Assembly: GCA_902593795.1 (NCBI GenBank)
Contig: CACJJR010000001.1
Coordinates: 1-64,000 of the forward strand
DNA length: 64,000 bases
Origin: an uncultured Candidatus Actinomarina sp.
Lineage (GTDB): Bacteria; Actinomycetota; Acidimicrobiia; Actinomarinales; Actinomarinaceae
Direction: 5' to 3'
Positions 34,402 through 43,715 of the stretch are shown one piece after another (the first letter of the stretch is position 1; each line of letters starts with the position of its first letter). A model generated the notes under the pieces. The model was given only the letters and a program-made list of their open reading frames with translations, ran no database searches and was not told the DNA's origin. A program made the position numbers and the translations under genes.

Positions 34402-35256
34402 CTAATCTACTTTAAATTGGTCTATTTTTGTGTAACTATTTAGAAAAAGTTTAAACTCCGAAAGATATCTTTCTTGTATTGCATCAAAATAATTCAATGG
34501 TGATCTTTTTACTTTTTCATTAAGCCCAAATAAGCTAAATCCAAAATGACTTTCATTTAAACTTTTTAACTTACTTTGAATAAATATAGGGTGATCTGAA
34601 ATTGATGATTCAAAGACATGTTTAGAGAACCTTTCATTTACCATTTTATACCATGCATCAAAAGCTACCTCAGGATCAGGCCCACCTCTATCACCGTAGT
34701 CACCAAACGTCCTTTGCCATGCACGTGCAAATCTTGCTCTATCCTCAGAAATGACTTCTTTAGTTTTAAAAGTAGAATCATAATTCCAAAATGGAATTTT
34801 TACTCTTGGTACATTTTTTTCATTTATATGTACACCGTTTACAGTCGGGTCGCAACCGTCACCTCCGCCATTAAACTTTACATTTTTATAACTTTTCTTA
34901 TTCAAAACCATACCCATTCGTGACTTTGTATGGAATCTAAATGGCGAAAAAAACTGAAATTTTCTCATAGATAAAGCTGGATAATCATTATATTTTTTCA
35001 TCAATGTATAAAGTAAATCAAAATCTTTCTCATGAATCATAGTATCTATGTCCATTTTTATTACCCAGTCACCACTAGCTTTGTTAAAACCGTCATCAAA
35101 CATTGGTCCAAAATCTGAAAACTCAAATTCCTTTTTAAAATTTTTACCAAGTATTATTACTTCATCTGCAAGCTTTTCGTAGCAAGCGATAGATTCTTTC
35201 CAAGGGTCCATTCTTTCTTCTGGTTCTGTGTATGAGGTGATTATCGATATTTTCAA
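34402..35256 (-). CDS. GT-A (GT2-like) glycosyltransferase
   Basis: A 284-residue protein that begins ISIITSYTEPEE and has FNKASGDWVIKMDIDTMI, where DID at about 72-74 fits a metal/donor motif; KFNGGGDGCDPTVNGVH and a DPEVAFDAWYKM segment follow. The layout is GT2-like but diverged; it could also be a member of a smaller, unnamed GT-A group. Start is TTG 35256; a strong GGAGGA ribosome-binding site lies 10 nt upstream (35267-35272), one of the few clear ones in this window. Likely in one transcript with the GT4 at 33280. Confidence 0.65.
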   Translation of the reverse strand: MKISIITSYTEPEERMDPWKESIACYEKLADEVIILGKNFKKEFEFSDFGPMFDDGFNKASGDWVIKMDIDTMIHEKDFDLLYTLMKKYNDYPALSMRKFQFFSPFRFHTKSRMGMVLNKKSYKNVKFNGGGDGCDPTVNGVHINEKNVPRVKIPFWNYDSTFKTKEVISEDRARFARAWQRTFGDYGDRGGPDPEVAFDAWYKMVNERFSKHVFESSISDHPIFIQSKLKSLNESHFGFSLFGLNEKVKRSPLNYFDAIQERYLSEFKLFLNSYTKIDQFKVD

Positions 35257-35295
35257 ACTAAAATTATCCTCCGAATCCTTCCAACCTTAATTTAA

Positions 35296-36426
35296 TTACA
35301 TAACTAAATTATTAATATCTTTTATCTCTTTTTTAACTAAATCATTTAAATTATATTTGTTATTGATTGTCTCAAGTGAGTTATTAACTAAATCATCATT
35401 ACGCGTTTGACTAATTTTATCCAAATGCATAATAGCTTCATTTAAAGATGTTATATTATTATCAAATAAAATTGAGTTATTGATGTTTAAAAACTCTAAA
35501 TGGTTTTTTATTTTGCTTGCTATAACAATACAGCCAGCAGACATGGCTTCTAGTACGCTTTTTGGATTGCCCTCGTACACAGAGCTAGATATATAGAATT
35601 TATAATTTTGAAGTTTCTCAACTAATGTTTCATTATTAACTATTCCAAGAAAATTAACAGTTACATTTAATTCTTCTGAGAGTTTTTTTAATTCATTCTT
35701 TAATGATCCTTCTCCATAAATATCTAATTCATAATTTGTTCCTTTAATTGATCTAATAATCAGCTCGTAATTTTTTTGATTTTCGATTCTCCCGACCGAA
35801 ACTATGGTATTTAATAAATTTTTATTTTTTGTTTGAATATTCTTTTTAGTATCAACCCAATTAGATCTAATCTTAATTTTTGAAGAATATTTCTCTGAAA
35901 AATTTTTTAATAAAAAATCCTTATCACAAAAACTAGTTACTGTATATAAATCACAATTATCTAAACTTTTCTTAGTTAGGTATTTAAAAAACAATTTTTT
36001 TAGTATATTTTTATTTTCATTAATAGAGAATTCAAACATGTCATAACCAGTTCTAATAATTAAAGGTATCTTAAGATTTTTTTTAAATAAATATGATACC
36101 CATGAACCTAAAAGCTGATTTTGAATAACCAACTCTGATTTATCTAATTTAACTTCTCTTAAAATTTTTTTAATAAAAAAAGATTTAATAAAATTTACAA
36201 TCTTGTAATTAGATTTTTTAATATATTTGTATATAGAAACTACTTCAATAAAATCTTTTTCAATGTGCTCAAAATCGTTATCTTCACCATATGAAAATAT
36301 TTTGAATTTGATTTTTTCATTTTCACTTTTTAGAGCTTCAAAATGTTTTATTTCTCTTGCTAATTGACCAGATTCACTCCAAGTTTTGAGAGAGTAGCCA
36401 TATGTAAGGAAATAAAGAATCTCCAT
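35296..36426 (-). CDS. GT4-family glycosyltransferase
   Basis: A 376-residue GT-B enzyme: SVGRIENQKNYELIIRSI, IYGEGSLKNELKKL, VNFLGIVNNETLVEKL, and the donor-site signature SVYEGNPKSVLEAMSAG followed by CIVIAS. All expected GT4 landmarks are present; N-terminal domain (SESGQLAREIKHFEAL) is of the common acceptor-binding type. A TAAAAT box lies 7 nt before the ATG. Divergent from the GT4 gene at 36560. Confidence 0.87.
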   Translation of the reverse strand: MEILYFLTYGYSLKTWSESGQLAREIKHFEALKSENEKIKFKIFSYGEDNDFEHIEKDFIEVVSIYKYIKKSNYKIVNFIKSFFIKKILREVKLDKSELVIQNQLLGSWVSYLFKKNLKIPLIIRTGYDMFEFSINENKNILKKLFFKYLTKKSLDNCDLYTVTSFCDKDFLLKNFSEKYSSKIKIRSNWVDTKKNIQTKNKNLLNTIVSVGRIENQKNYELIIRSIKGTNYELDIYGEGSLKNELKKLSEELNVTVNFLGIVNNETLVEKLQNYKFYISSSVYEGNPKSVLEAMSAGCIVIASKIKNHLEFLNINNSILFDNNITSLNEAIMHLDKISQTRNDDLVNNSLETINNKYNLNDLVKKEIKDINNLVM

Positions 36427-36437
36427 TTCTAATATTT

Positions 36438-36454
36438 TAACCTATATTAGGTTA
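36438..36454. promoter_or_regulatory. 7-bp dyad between divergent GT4 genes
   Basis: TAACCTA (36438-36444), TAT, TAGGTTA (36448-36454), within the 133-bp region between the GT4 genes at 36426 (minus) and 36560 (plus). Position and symmetry suit an operator; a chance AT-rich palindrome is possible. TATAAT at 36488-36493 downstream may be the -10 for the plus-strand gene, giving a leader of about 60 nt. Confidence 0.3.
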
Positions 36455-36559
36455 TGTAAAATGTATTTTATGATTTATAAAAATTTGTATAATTTTAAAA
36501 CTTTTCTTACCTTTCAGAGAATTGCTCTATTTGCTACTCTTATGGGAAATAGTTAAAGT

Positions 36560-37636
36560 ATGAAAATTGCCATAGGTTCAAAAATTGTACAAGGCCCTTG
36601 GGGTGGTGGTAATTTATTTACAGTTAGTCTTAAAAAATATTTACAAGAAAAACAAGTTAAGGTGTCACACAATCTAGTTGAGAAAGATATAGATATTATT
36701 TTATTAACAGAGCCTAGAATCGACTCATCTACATCTACCATAACTTTATTAGAAGCAAAACTATATAAGCGCTTTGTGAACAAAAATGTAAAGATAGTAC
36801 ACAGAATAAACGAGTGTGATGAAAGAAAAGGTACAAAATATGTCAATGAAAAAATGACTGATATAAGTAAATCAAGTGATTACACAGTTTTTGTGAGCTA
36901 CTGGTTAGAAAGTCTGTATATAAATTTTGGTTTACTAAAGAAGAATTCTAAAGTAATAATGTCTGGCTCCGACTTAACAATTTTCAATAATATAAACAAA
37001 GTAGTTTGGGATAAGTCTCCAAAACTAAAAATTACCACACATCACTGGGGCAATAATTGGAATAAAGGATTTGAATTATACTCTCTACTTGATAACTTAC
37101 TAGGCAAGCCAGACTTAAAAGAAAAGTTTAGTTTTACTTATATTGGAAACTTACCAAAAGATTTTAAATTTAAAAATTCGATACACAGACAACCACTTTT
37201 CGGTTCAGAGTTAGCTCAAGAGTTAAAAAAATTTGACTTATATATCACTGGATCTTTAAATGAACCTTCTGGTAATCATCAAATCGAAGCTTCATTATGT
37301 GGACTACCAGTTTTATATTTAAATAGTGGAGGAATTCCAGATTATCAAAAGGGATTTGGAACAGAAATTACAAATACAAATTTAGAAGAAAAAATAAATG
37401 AAATTTACAAAAATTACGACCATTATTATGAAAAAAACAAAATATTCCCATTTAATTCAGAAAGTATGTGTGCTGAATATTTCAAGTTGTTTCAAAATTT
37501 GTATGAGGAATCATCTACACGAAAAATTAAAATTTACCTTTATATTTATAAAATTTTGTTTAATTTAAAACTATTAATGCTTTACAAAAATACAATTGCA
37601 CAAATCTATTATCAAATCAATAAAGTTAAAGAATAG
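36560..37636 (+). CDS. GT4-type glycosyltransferase
   Basis: A 358-residue GT-B protein. It opens with IAIGSKIVQGPWGGGN, a glycine-rich loop typical of the acceptor domain, and has HHWGNNWNKGFELYSLL, FTYIGNLPKDF, LYITGSLNEPSGNHQIEASL and CGLPVLYLNSGGIPDYQ, i.e. a donor domain in which ExSGNHQIEA replaces the usual EGxPxxxLEA. The last ~45 residues are basic and hydrophobic and may touch the membrane. First gene of a plus-strand run leading to the asparagine synthase gene. Confidence 0.75.
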   Translation: MKIAIGSKIVQGPWGGGNLFTVSLKKYLQEKQVKVSHNLVEKDIDIILLTEPRIDSSTSTITLLEAKLYKRFVNKNVKIVHRINECDERKGTKYVNEKMTDISKSSDYTVFVSYWLESLYINFGLLKKNSKVIMSGSDLTIFNNINKVVWDKSPKLKITTHHWGNNWNKGFELYSLLDNLLGKPDLKEKFSFTYIGNLPKDFKFKNSIHRQPLFGSELAQELKKFDLYITGSLNEPSGNHQIEASLCGLPVLYLNSGGIPDYQKGFGTEITNTNLEEKINEIYKNYDHYYEKNKIFPFNSESMCAEYFKLFQNLYEESSTRKIKIYLYIYKILFNLKLLMLYKNTIAQIYYQINKVKE

Positions 37637-37705
37637 TTAAGTAAGTGTTTAAAAAAAATAAAATACTTTTCAATATTTTTTTACAATATAATCAATAATG
37701 TAACT

Positions 37706-39520
37706 ATGTGCGGATTTTTAGGTTCAATTACTTTTAATGAAATTTCTGATATTGATTTTGAAAAATACAATAAGCGTATTGAATGCAGAGGTCCAGATGA
37801 AAAAGTCGTTATTTGTAACAAAAATTTTGTAAATCCAAATTTATACCACAACTATACATTCAATAGACTTTCGATTATTGATTTAAGTAAAAATGCATCT
37901 CAGCCAATGCAGTCAAATGAATTTAATTCTCTAATCATGTTCAATGGTGAAATATATAACCATAAAGAGTTAAGAGCTTTTCTAGAACAAAAAGGAGTTA
38001 ATTTTAAATCATCTCATTCTGACACTGAAGCATTGTTACTTGGCTTATCTACGATAGGTATGGATTTCTTGAAAAAACTAAATGGGCAGTTTGCTATTTT
38101 TTTTCAAGATATAAATAAAAACGAATACTACTTGGTTAGAGACAGGTTTGGACAAAAGCCTTTATATTTTGCAAACAATTCTGAAGGGTTTTATTTTGGA
38201 TCTGATTTAATATCAGTGAAAAATTTATCAAATAATCACAAATTTAATGAGGATCAAATTAAAAATTTTATTAATTTTGGCTCATCAATAACACCTAGTT
38301 CTTTTTTTAGCAATGTTTTTTCTGTAAACCCAGGTGAATTTATAAAAATTTCTGTTTCAAAAGATAATTTTGAAATAAATAAATACAATTACTGGAATTT
38401 ATCAAGCTTTCTTGATGATAAAGAATTTATAGATGAAGAATTTATTGACATATTTGAAGACAGTGTCGAAAAACGATTAGAAAGCGATGTTCCTGTATCT
38501 AGTTTTTTATCAGGAGGCTTAGACTCTTCAGCCGTTATTAAAGCTTTAAACAAAAAAAAGAGAAGTATTAATACATTTTCAATGATTACTAAATCAAAAA
38601 TATTTAATGAAAGTGAATACATTAATCAAGTTGTCAAAAAATACAATACTAATCATACATATAGAGAAATTAGTGATGAATTAAGTTTTGAAAATATAAA
38701 GACAATTATTTCAAAATATGATGACATAATATATGATCCTTCACTTTTACCGACATATATTCTATCAAAAAATATTTCAGAGGATTACAAGGTTGCCTTG
38801 TCTGGGGACGGAGGCGATGAACTGTTATCTGGCTACGCGCATTACACTAACTTTCAAAATAAAAATAAATATCCTGATTATTTTATAGGTTTACTTTTTA
38901 AGCTATATCCTTCAATTTTTGGCACAGGAAATACTATTCTTAAAAAGTCTAATGACTGGAAGGAAGCATTTTCTTCTTATTATGAAGATAAAAAATTAAT
39001 GAGCCTATTAAGCATAAGAGATTTTTCAGATTTTAGAGACAAATATTTGCACGAAATGGATGAAAGTTGGAAGTCTCTAATGATTACCGATTATAATTTT
39101 TTTCTAAATGAAATGATGCTTAAAAAGATTGATAGATCTTCTATGCTGAATTCATTAGAAATTAGATCTCCTTTTTTAGATCATAGGCTTGCAGAATATG
39201 TAGTTAGTCATAATTATTTAGTTAAAGGTGATAACTTTTCTTCAAAAAAAATAATCAAGAATTACTTATCAGAGGATTTTGATAACAGCTTTATTGAGCG
39301 AACGAAAATGGGATTCTCTATAGATATTAAAAATATAGTATCAGTAAATCAGGAAGAAATAATAGAAACTATATTATTCTCTCCGTTAGAAAATTTTATA
39401 GATTTAAAAAACGTTAAGAGATTAAAATTTTTAAATTCGAGGATGAATGCATTACGATTATGGAAACTATATTCTATAAGCATGTTCCTAGAGAACAACA
39501 AAACTAAAAGTACTACTTAA
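37706..39520 (+). CDS. Asparagine synthase (glutamine-hydrolysing) family protein
   Basis: A 604-residue two-domain amidotransferase. The N-terminal glutaminase begins MCGFLG, with Cys2 as nucleophile, and shows RGPD, FNGEIYNH and DTEALL; the synthetase half has the PP-loop SFLSGGLDSSAV and LSGDGGDELLSGY. In polysaccharide loci, AsnB-like enzymes often amidate a sugar acid (as WbpS-type proteins do) rather than aspartate; the position among GT and Gmd-like genes suggests that. A TATAAT box (37687-37692) ends 13 nt before the ATG and no Shine-Dalgarno is seen. Which acid it amidates is unknown. Confidence 0.85.
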   Translation: MCGFLGSITFNEISDIDFEKYNKRIECRGPDEKVVICNKNFVNPNLYHNYTFNRLSIIDLSKNASQPMQSNEFNSLIMFNGEIYNHKELRAFLEQKGVNFKSSHSDTEALLLGLSTIGMDFLKKLNGQFAIFFQDINKNEYYLVRDRFGQKPLYFANNSEGFYFGSDLISVKNLSNNHKFNEDQIKNFINFGSSITPSSFFSNVFSVNPGEFIKISVSKDNFEINKYNYWNLSSFLDDKEFIDEEFIDIFEDSVEKRLESDVPVSSFLSGGLDSSAVIKALNKKKRSINTFSMITKSKIFNESEYINQVVKKYNTNHTYREISDELSFENIKTIISKYDDIIYDPSLLPTYILSKNISEDYKVALSGDGGDELLSGYAHYTNFQNKNKYPDYFIGLLFKLYPSIFGTGNTILKKSNDWKEAFSSYYEDKKLMSLLSIRDFSDFRDKYLHEMDESWKSLMITDYNFFLNEMMLKKIDRSSMLNSLEIRSPFLDHRLAEYVVSHNYLVKGDNFSSKKIIKNYLSEDFDNSFIERTKMGFSIDIKNIVSVNQEEIIETILFSPLENFIDLKNVKRLKFLNSRMNALRLWKLYSISMFLENNKTKSTT

Positions 39521-39577
39521 TTTAAATAAAAACTTTATACTCAACTAACATTATTACGTCATACAAAGGTAAATATT

Positions 39578-40540
39578 TTGAAAGTTGTCATAACTGGTGC
39601 ATCTGGACAAGATGGTATATTTTTAACAGATAAAATATTAAGAGAAACAAATGCAGAAGTTTATGCATGCACAAGGAAAAAAAATAATTTTGACTTTAAA
39701 AAACTTCAATATCTAAAAAATCAAGAAGATATGTCCAGAGTAAAAATAGTTGAATTAGATTATCTCAATTATGACGAAATTTACAACTTTTTAGCAGATG
39801 CTAAGCCAAATTTTTTGTATAACTTAATGGGTCCTAGTTCTGTAAAAAGTTTTATTGAAAATCCAATAAAAATGACAGATGAAACCCTAAATAGTTTCAA
39901 AAATATAACTAACGCTCTAATCAATACAAATAATTTTTGTAACTTTTATCAATCGTCTTCTTCGGAAATGTATGGGTATGATTCCGAAACTCCTTTTGAC
40001 GAAATTTCGGAGTTTAAACCAAATACACCATATGCAAAAGCTAAGTTAGAAATACATAATGAAACCTTAAAATTTATAGAAAAATACGATTGGAAAATAA
40101 TTTCAGGAATTATGTTTAATCATGAATCTGAATTCAGAACTTCAAATTTTTTAGTTATGAATCTTGTTGAAAACGCTATCAAAATAAAAAATAATAATAA
40201 TTTAAAACTATCTATTCCAAGTTTGGAAATCTCAAGAGATTGGACATATGCAAAAGAAACTTGTGAAGGTATATTCCAATTAATCGAAAATAATCATTCT
40301 GGGACGTTTGTGATTGGGTCAGGTGTTGCGATAAGTATTAAAGACATTTGTAAATATATTTTTGAAAAAGTGGATTTAAATTTTGAAGATTTTATAGATG
40401 TAAATCCTGCATCTATGAGAAGTGGCGAACCAATTCATGTTCAAAGTAATCCAAAAAAAATAAGAGACTCAATTGGCTGGTTTGCAAAACAAAGCATTTT
40501 TGACATAATTGATAAAATGTTCTTTTACAAAAATTTATAA
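39578..40540 (+). CDS. GDP-mannose 4,6-dehydratase-like extended SDR (divergent)
   Basis: A 320-residue SDR with the Gmd plan: VVITGASGQDGIFLT, NFYQSSSSEMYGYD, TPYAKAKLE (Tyr/Lys), IMFNHESEFRT and SRDWTYAKETCEG. Compared with the true Gmd at 20789 it lacks the RRSS NADP-phosphate stretch (here TRKKNN) and much sequence identity, so it may use another nucleotide sugar. Start is TTG 39578 with AAAGG 8 nt upstream. It follows the asparagine synthase gene by 57 bp. Plausible roles are 4,6-dehydration or 4-reduction; not assigned more closely. Confidence 0.75.
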   Translation: MKVVITGASGQDGIFLTDKILRETNAEVYACTRKKNNFDFKKLQYLKNQEDMSRVKIVELDYLNYDEIYNFLADAKPNFLYNLMGPSSVKSFIENPIKMTDETLNSFKNITNALINTNNFCNFYQSSSSEMYGYDSETPFDEISEFKPNTPYAKAKLEIHNETLKFIEKYDWKIISGIMFNHESEFRTSNFLVMNLVENAIKIKNNNNLKLSIPSLEISRDWTYAKETCEGIFQLIENNHSGTFVIGSGVAISIKDICKYIFEKVDLNFEDFIDVNPASMRSGEPIHVQSNPKKIRDSIGWFAKQSIFDIIDKMFFYKNL

Positions 40541-40542
40541 AT

Positions 40543-41136
40543 TTATCCTAGAGAATTTTCCCAAATTTTTATTTCATCATAATCAACCATTGTATAATCA
40601 GGAAAATACTCTATGTCCTTCAACTCTTTTATAACTTTATCAATTTCATTAATCCTGCCCCATCTTGATGGTGAGACCAAACATGATTTAAATTTTTTTA
40701 TAATTTCTAAATTTTGTTTTTCAATAGGAAGTTTGTTGAATGTATCAATCCACATCCAGTCAACTTTGTTTACCAAGTTTGAGGATGTCTTGATGTCTTC
40801 AAACTCTGAAAATCTCGTAGAAAGATACTGTCCTTTATCTTCATAGTTTTTAATTAAATAAGGAAATTCAATATCTAATAAGAAAAAGTTATCAATTTTA
40901 TTCCTTTTTAATGTTTCTATTACAATATCTTCTATTCCAGAATCCTTTATATTTGCCACAAGAATTTTATGACTATAATTCTGTAAAAATTTTTCAAACT
41001 CTGTGCTGCAATCAGAAGGTTCGTGACATAATACCAACTTATTATTCCTAATTCTTAGATCAAGCTCTATTCCGTAATTAGTTGGTATTTTGCTTAACTT
41101 TTCTTCTGTATTGACCTTATGAACTATATATTCCAC
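40543..41136 (-). CDS. Small glycerophosphodiester phosphodiesterase-like protein
   Basis: A 197-residue protein whose first 60 residues read like the start of a GDPD TIM barrel: EYIVHKVN, then NYGIELDLR (Glu and Asp metal pair) and LVLCHEPSD (second His). Later strands (ILVANIKDSG, FFLLDIEFPYL, DWMWIDTF, CLVSPSRW) also fit a short barrel, though the usual first HRG is HKV. It could hydrolyse a phosphodiester in a glycan or glycerol-phosphate decoration. The family is suggested, not certain; it is shorter than most GDPDs. Divergent from the GT-C gene at 41153 with only 16 bp between. Confidence 0.5.
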   Translation of the reverse strand: MEYIVHKVNTEEKLSKIPTNYGIELDLRIRNNKLVLCHEPSDCSTEFEKFLQNYSHKILVANIKDSGIEDIVIETLKRNKIDNFFLLDIEFPYLIKNYEDKGQYLSTRFSEFEDIKTSSNLVNKVDWMWIDTFNKLPIEKQNLEIIKKFKSCLVSPSRWGRINEIDKVIKELKDIEYFPDYTMVDYDEIKIWENSLG

Positions 41137-41152
41137 ACTACAATTTTACAAT

Positions 41153-42679
41153 ATGAGCGAAACTTTTCTTAAACTAAGAAAATTGAATGATATAAATCTA
41201 GAAAAATCTTTAATTTATATAAACTACTTTTCACTAATCGTATTAATTTATGTAATTTTTAGATTATTGTTCATTGCATTTTTCCAAAATAGCTACGAAC
41301 TATTATTTACAGATGAAAGAATAATTATCAATGATATATACAACGTATGGAATTTAGATAATGAGTTTGATAGATACGGTAATGTAGAAAATCAAACTTT
41401 GAAAAATGTTTTATTAGTAATAACTGAGATTGTATATGGAGGTGATCTTAGGTATGGAAGAATATGGTCAAATATCTTTATTTTTTTACTTGGACCTTTT
41501 TCACTAATAAACGACCAGGTGCTTATTACTGCTGTTAGGGTTTTTACAATTTTTATTTATTTTATTTCTATAAATTTACTTATAAATTTATTTTTAGATA
41601 AAAATTTAAAGTGGTTTTATTTACTACTGTTTTACTCCATACCAGGGGCATTTTATTTTAATATTGTCCCAAAACCAGATCCTTTTGTAATACTGTTCAT
41701 TGCTTTTGCTCTTTTATCAATAAAAAAAGAAAATTTTAATTGGGCATTATTTTTACTAGGTGTAGCAACCGGAGTAAAGGTAGTAGGAATATTTGCATTA
41801 GCTTTAGTTGTTATATATCTATTACTTACTAATAAAATTAAAGTTAAAATTTCTTCTTTCTTTAAAATTTTACTATTACCTTGGTGCGGTCTTATATTTG
41901 CAAATCCTATACTTTTAATTCCACCTTTAAATATTGGGTCTCTGCCAAATTTTTATAAAATATACTACAACTGGATAAACTCACAGTCCTTATACGGACA
42001 AGAAGAAAGATTTAATATTAACCATTTAACGCTTTGGTCAGACAGTATAAGCTTACAATTCTCATTTAATTTATTAAAAAGTTCTGTATTTACATTTTTT
42101 CTAATAATTATTGTTTTGTATGTTGCGTTGCAGCTAGTTAGAAATAAACAGTATTTGATTTTTACTCTCATAACTATCGGAGTAAGCCATCTATTTTTTA
42201 TTTTCTTGTCAGTTGAGAGACAATGGTTAATGTATTTAAATTTCTCATTTATTTTTATATTTATTGGTTTGATTTACTTTATAACTAACACCTCTAAAAG
42301 AAAACATTTATTAATAATCTTTTTGTTTTTTACGGTAATCCCAACTGGAATTTACAATTTAAATGACTCTTTTTCTACAAAAAATCTTGAGGACACGACT
42401 GATATACAAGATATTGAACTTGTAATAAATAAAATAAATACTCTCTACAAATCAAAATCTAATAGTTTCAATATCGTCTATTGGGATCCAAAATATGGCA
42501 TGGCAAGAAATAATGTCACTCATGTAGGAAGCTTCGGAATAAAAGAGCACTGGGAATTTAAAAACTTGAATGACACTTTACAAAAAAGTGATTTTTATAT
42601 AACTAAAGTAACAAAATTAAATAACGATTTTCTTTTTGATACTGCGGGAGAATATTTTATCTATTACAAAAATAATTAA
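41153..42679 (+). CDS. GT-C membrane glycosyltransferase-like protein (GT39/ArnT-type plan)
   Basis: A 508-residue polytopic protein. After the first helix (about 25-47) comes the loop ELLFTDERIIINDIYNVW, with the acidic residues expected in the first extracytoplasmic loop of GT-C enzymes, then about ten helices, FYFNIVPKPDPFVIL, ATGVKVVGIFA, and a C-terminal soluble domain of about 110 residues. This is the layout of PMT/ArnT-type transferases using polyprenyl-phosphate sugars on the outer face. Specific family not certain. Confidence 0.65.
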   Translation: MSETFLKLRKLNDINLEKSLIYINYFSLIVLIYVIFRLLFIAFFQNSYELLFTDERIIINDIYNVWNLDNEFDRYGNVENQTLKNVLLVITEIVYGGDLRYGRIWSNIFIFLLGPFSLINDQVLITAVRVFTIFIYFISINLLINLFLDKNLKWFYLLLFYSIPGAFYFNIVPKPDPFVILFIAFALLSIKKENFNWALFLLGVATGVKVVGIFALALVVIYLLLTNKIKVKISSFFKILLLPWCGLIFANPILLIPPLNIGSLPNFYKIYYNWINSQSLYGQEERFNINHLTLWSDSISLQFSFNLLKSSVFTFFLIIIVLYVALQLVRNKQYLIFTLITIGVSHLFFIFLSVERQWLMYLNFSFIFIFIGLIYFITNTSKRKHLLIIFLFFTVIPTGIYNLNDSFSTKNLEDTTDIQDIELVINKINTLYKSKSNSFNIVYWDPKYGMARNNVTHVGSFGIKEHWEFKNLNDTLQKSDFYITKVTKLNNDFLFDTAGEYFIYYKNN

Positions 42680-42699
42680 AAAAGTGTGTGTATTTGCTC

Positions 42700-43656
42700 T
42701 TAATTTTTAATAACTTTTGATTGATCTTTTGATAATATTCTCATCAAATTTTTTTTATTATTATAGAATTTACCAACAGGTATGTAGTCATCTATTTGAT
42801 AAGAGTGGACATCAACATATTGCTTGTTTATCATTGTGGGGTTTAGGTGTTCCTCTAAAAATAAATTTGAATGATAAAAATTTTCAAGCTTTTGCGACAT
42901 AAGTGCAGCTGAAATAGGAAAACCGCTAACACCAGAAGTTGCCAGATTTTTGGCATTTAATAGTATATTAAAATCCTCTTCAAAAGTTCCTGACTGAATA
43001 TAAAATCGTTTATCTTTTTTTAAATATTCTAAAACAGGATTGTTATGAATCTTCCCACAAACAACAATGACTTTTTCAAACTCTTTAGATATTTTTAAGA
43101 AGTAACCAAGTGGATTTTGAGTATAAAGACTGTGCCAATCTCCATTGAAAATATCACCTGTTCTTATATGTATAACTAAGGTGTTCTCTTCAATATGTAT
43201 GTCCTTCTTTATTGTTAGTTTTTTATAAAGATAGTTTTTATTAAAATCATGAATTTCGTCTATATATCTTATTTTTTCATTTTCTAAAATAGGAAAGTCA
43301 TTTTCTTCATTATTAAAATAATCATTTCTTTTATTGAAATTTGTTTCTGGTCTATTAAAGTAAAAAAATCTATATTTCTTTTTCAAAAAAGACAATCTTG
43401 AACTGTTTTTATCTTCGATAATTTTAAAATCTTGAAAATACGGATGCTCAATTGAGAAAAAGTTGTATTTATTAAATTTACAATAAAGTGCACCGAGAGA
43501 TAATTGCTGAACATGCGTAGCAAAAGCAACCATACTGGAATCACCAGTAAAGTGAGAAATTGTGAAGTTTGAAGTAGGTATGTATCTATTAATCATGAAA
43601 TAGATTCTTGGTTCGAACCTTCTAAGGTTACTTAAGTAGTTTTTAACCATTAACAA
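42700..43656 (-). CDS. GT11-like (alpha-1,2-fucosyltransferase-type) glycosyltransferase
   Basis: A 318-residue protein with TLVIHIRTGDIFNG, resembling the HxRRxD donor-binding motif of GT11 fucosyltransferases and related GT-B enzymes; KVIVVCGKIHNNPVLEYL and a late ATSGVSGFPISAALMS segment (the SxSxFxWWxAxL-like position) support that fold. Since GDP-fucose genes are in the locus, a second fucosyl linkage is plausible. The match is to motifs only, and other protein O-fucosyltransferase-like families share them. Start could be ATG 43656 or the third codon. Confidence 0.55.
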   Translation of the reverse strand: MLMVKNYLSNLRRFEPRIYFMINRYIPTSNFTISHFTGDSSMVAFATHVQQLSLGALYCKFNKYNFFSIEHPYFQDFKIIEDKNSSRLSFLKKKYRFFYFNRPETNFNKRNDYFNNEENDFPILENEKIRYIDEIHDFNKNYLYKKLTIKKDIHIEENTLVIHIRTGDIFNGDWHSLYTQNPLGYFLKISKEFEKVIVVCGKIHNNPVLEYLKKDKRFYIQSGTFEEDFNILLNAKNLATSGVSGFPISAALMSQKLENFYHSNLFLEEHLNPTMINKQYVDVHSYQIDDYIPVGKFYNNKKNLMRILSKDQSKVIKN

Positions 43657-43715
43657 ATTCTAATCGTTTGGTACTTTCAAATAGTAGAACCATTTAAACA
43701 ATTTTTAATCAAATA

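Noticed and set aside
36461-36556. 31-codon ORF just upstream of the GT4 gene at 36560, possible leader peptide
   Set aside because: No ribosome site, no repeated codons typical of attenuation, and it overlaps the likely promoter; such ORFs are frequent by chance in AT-rich DNA.
40613-40846. ORFs antisense to long genes throughout (for example 40613-40846, 31354-31665, 34618-34923)
   Set aside because: They are in shadow frames of well-supported genes, have no ribosome sites and show no recognisable motifs.
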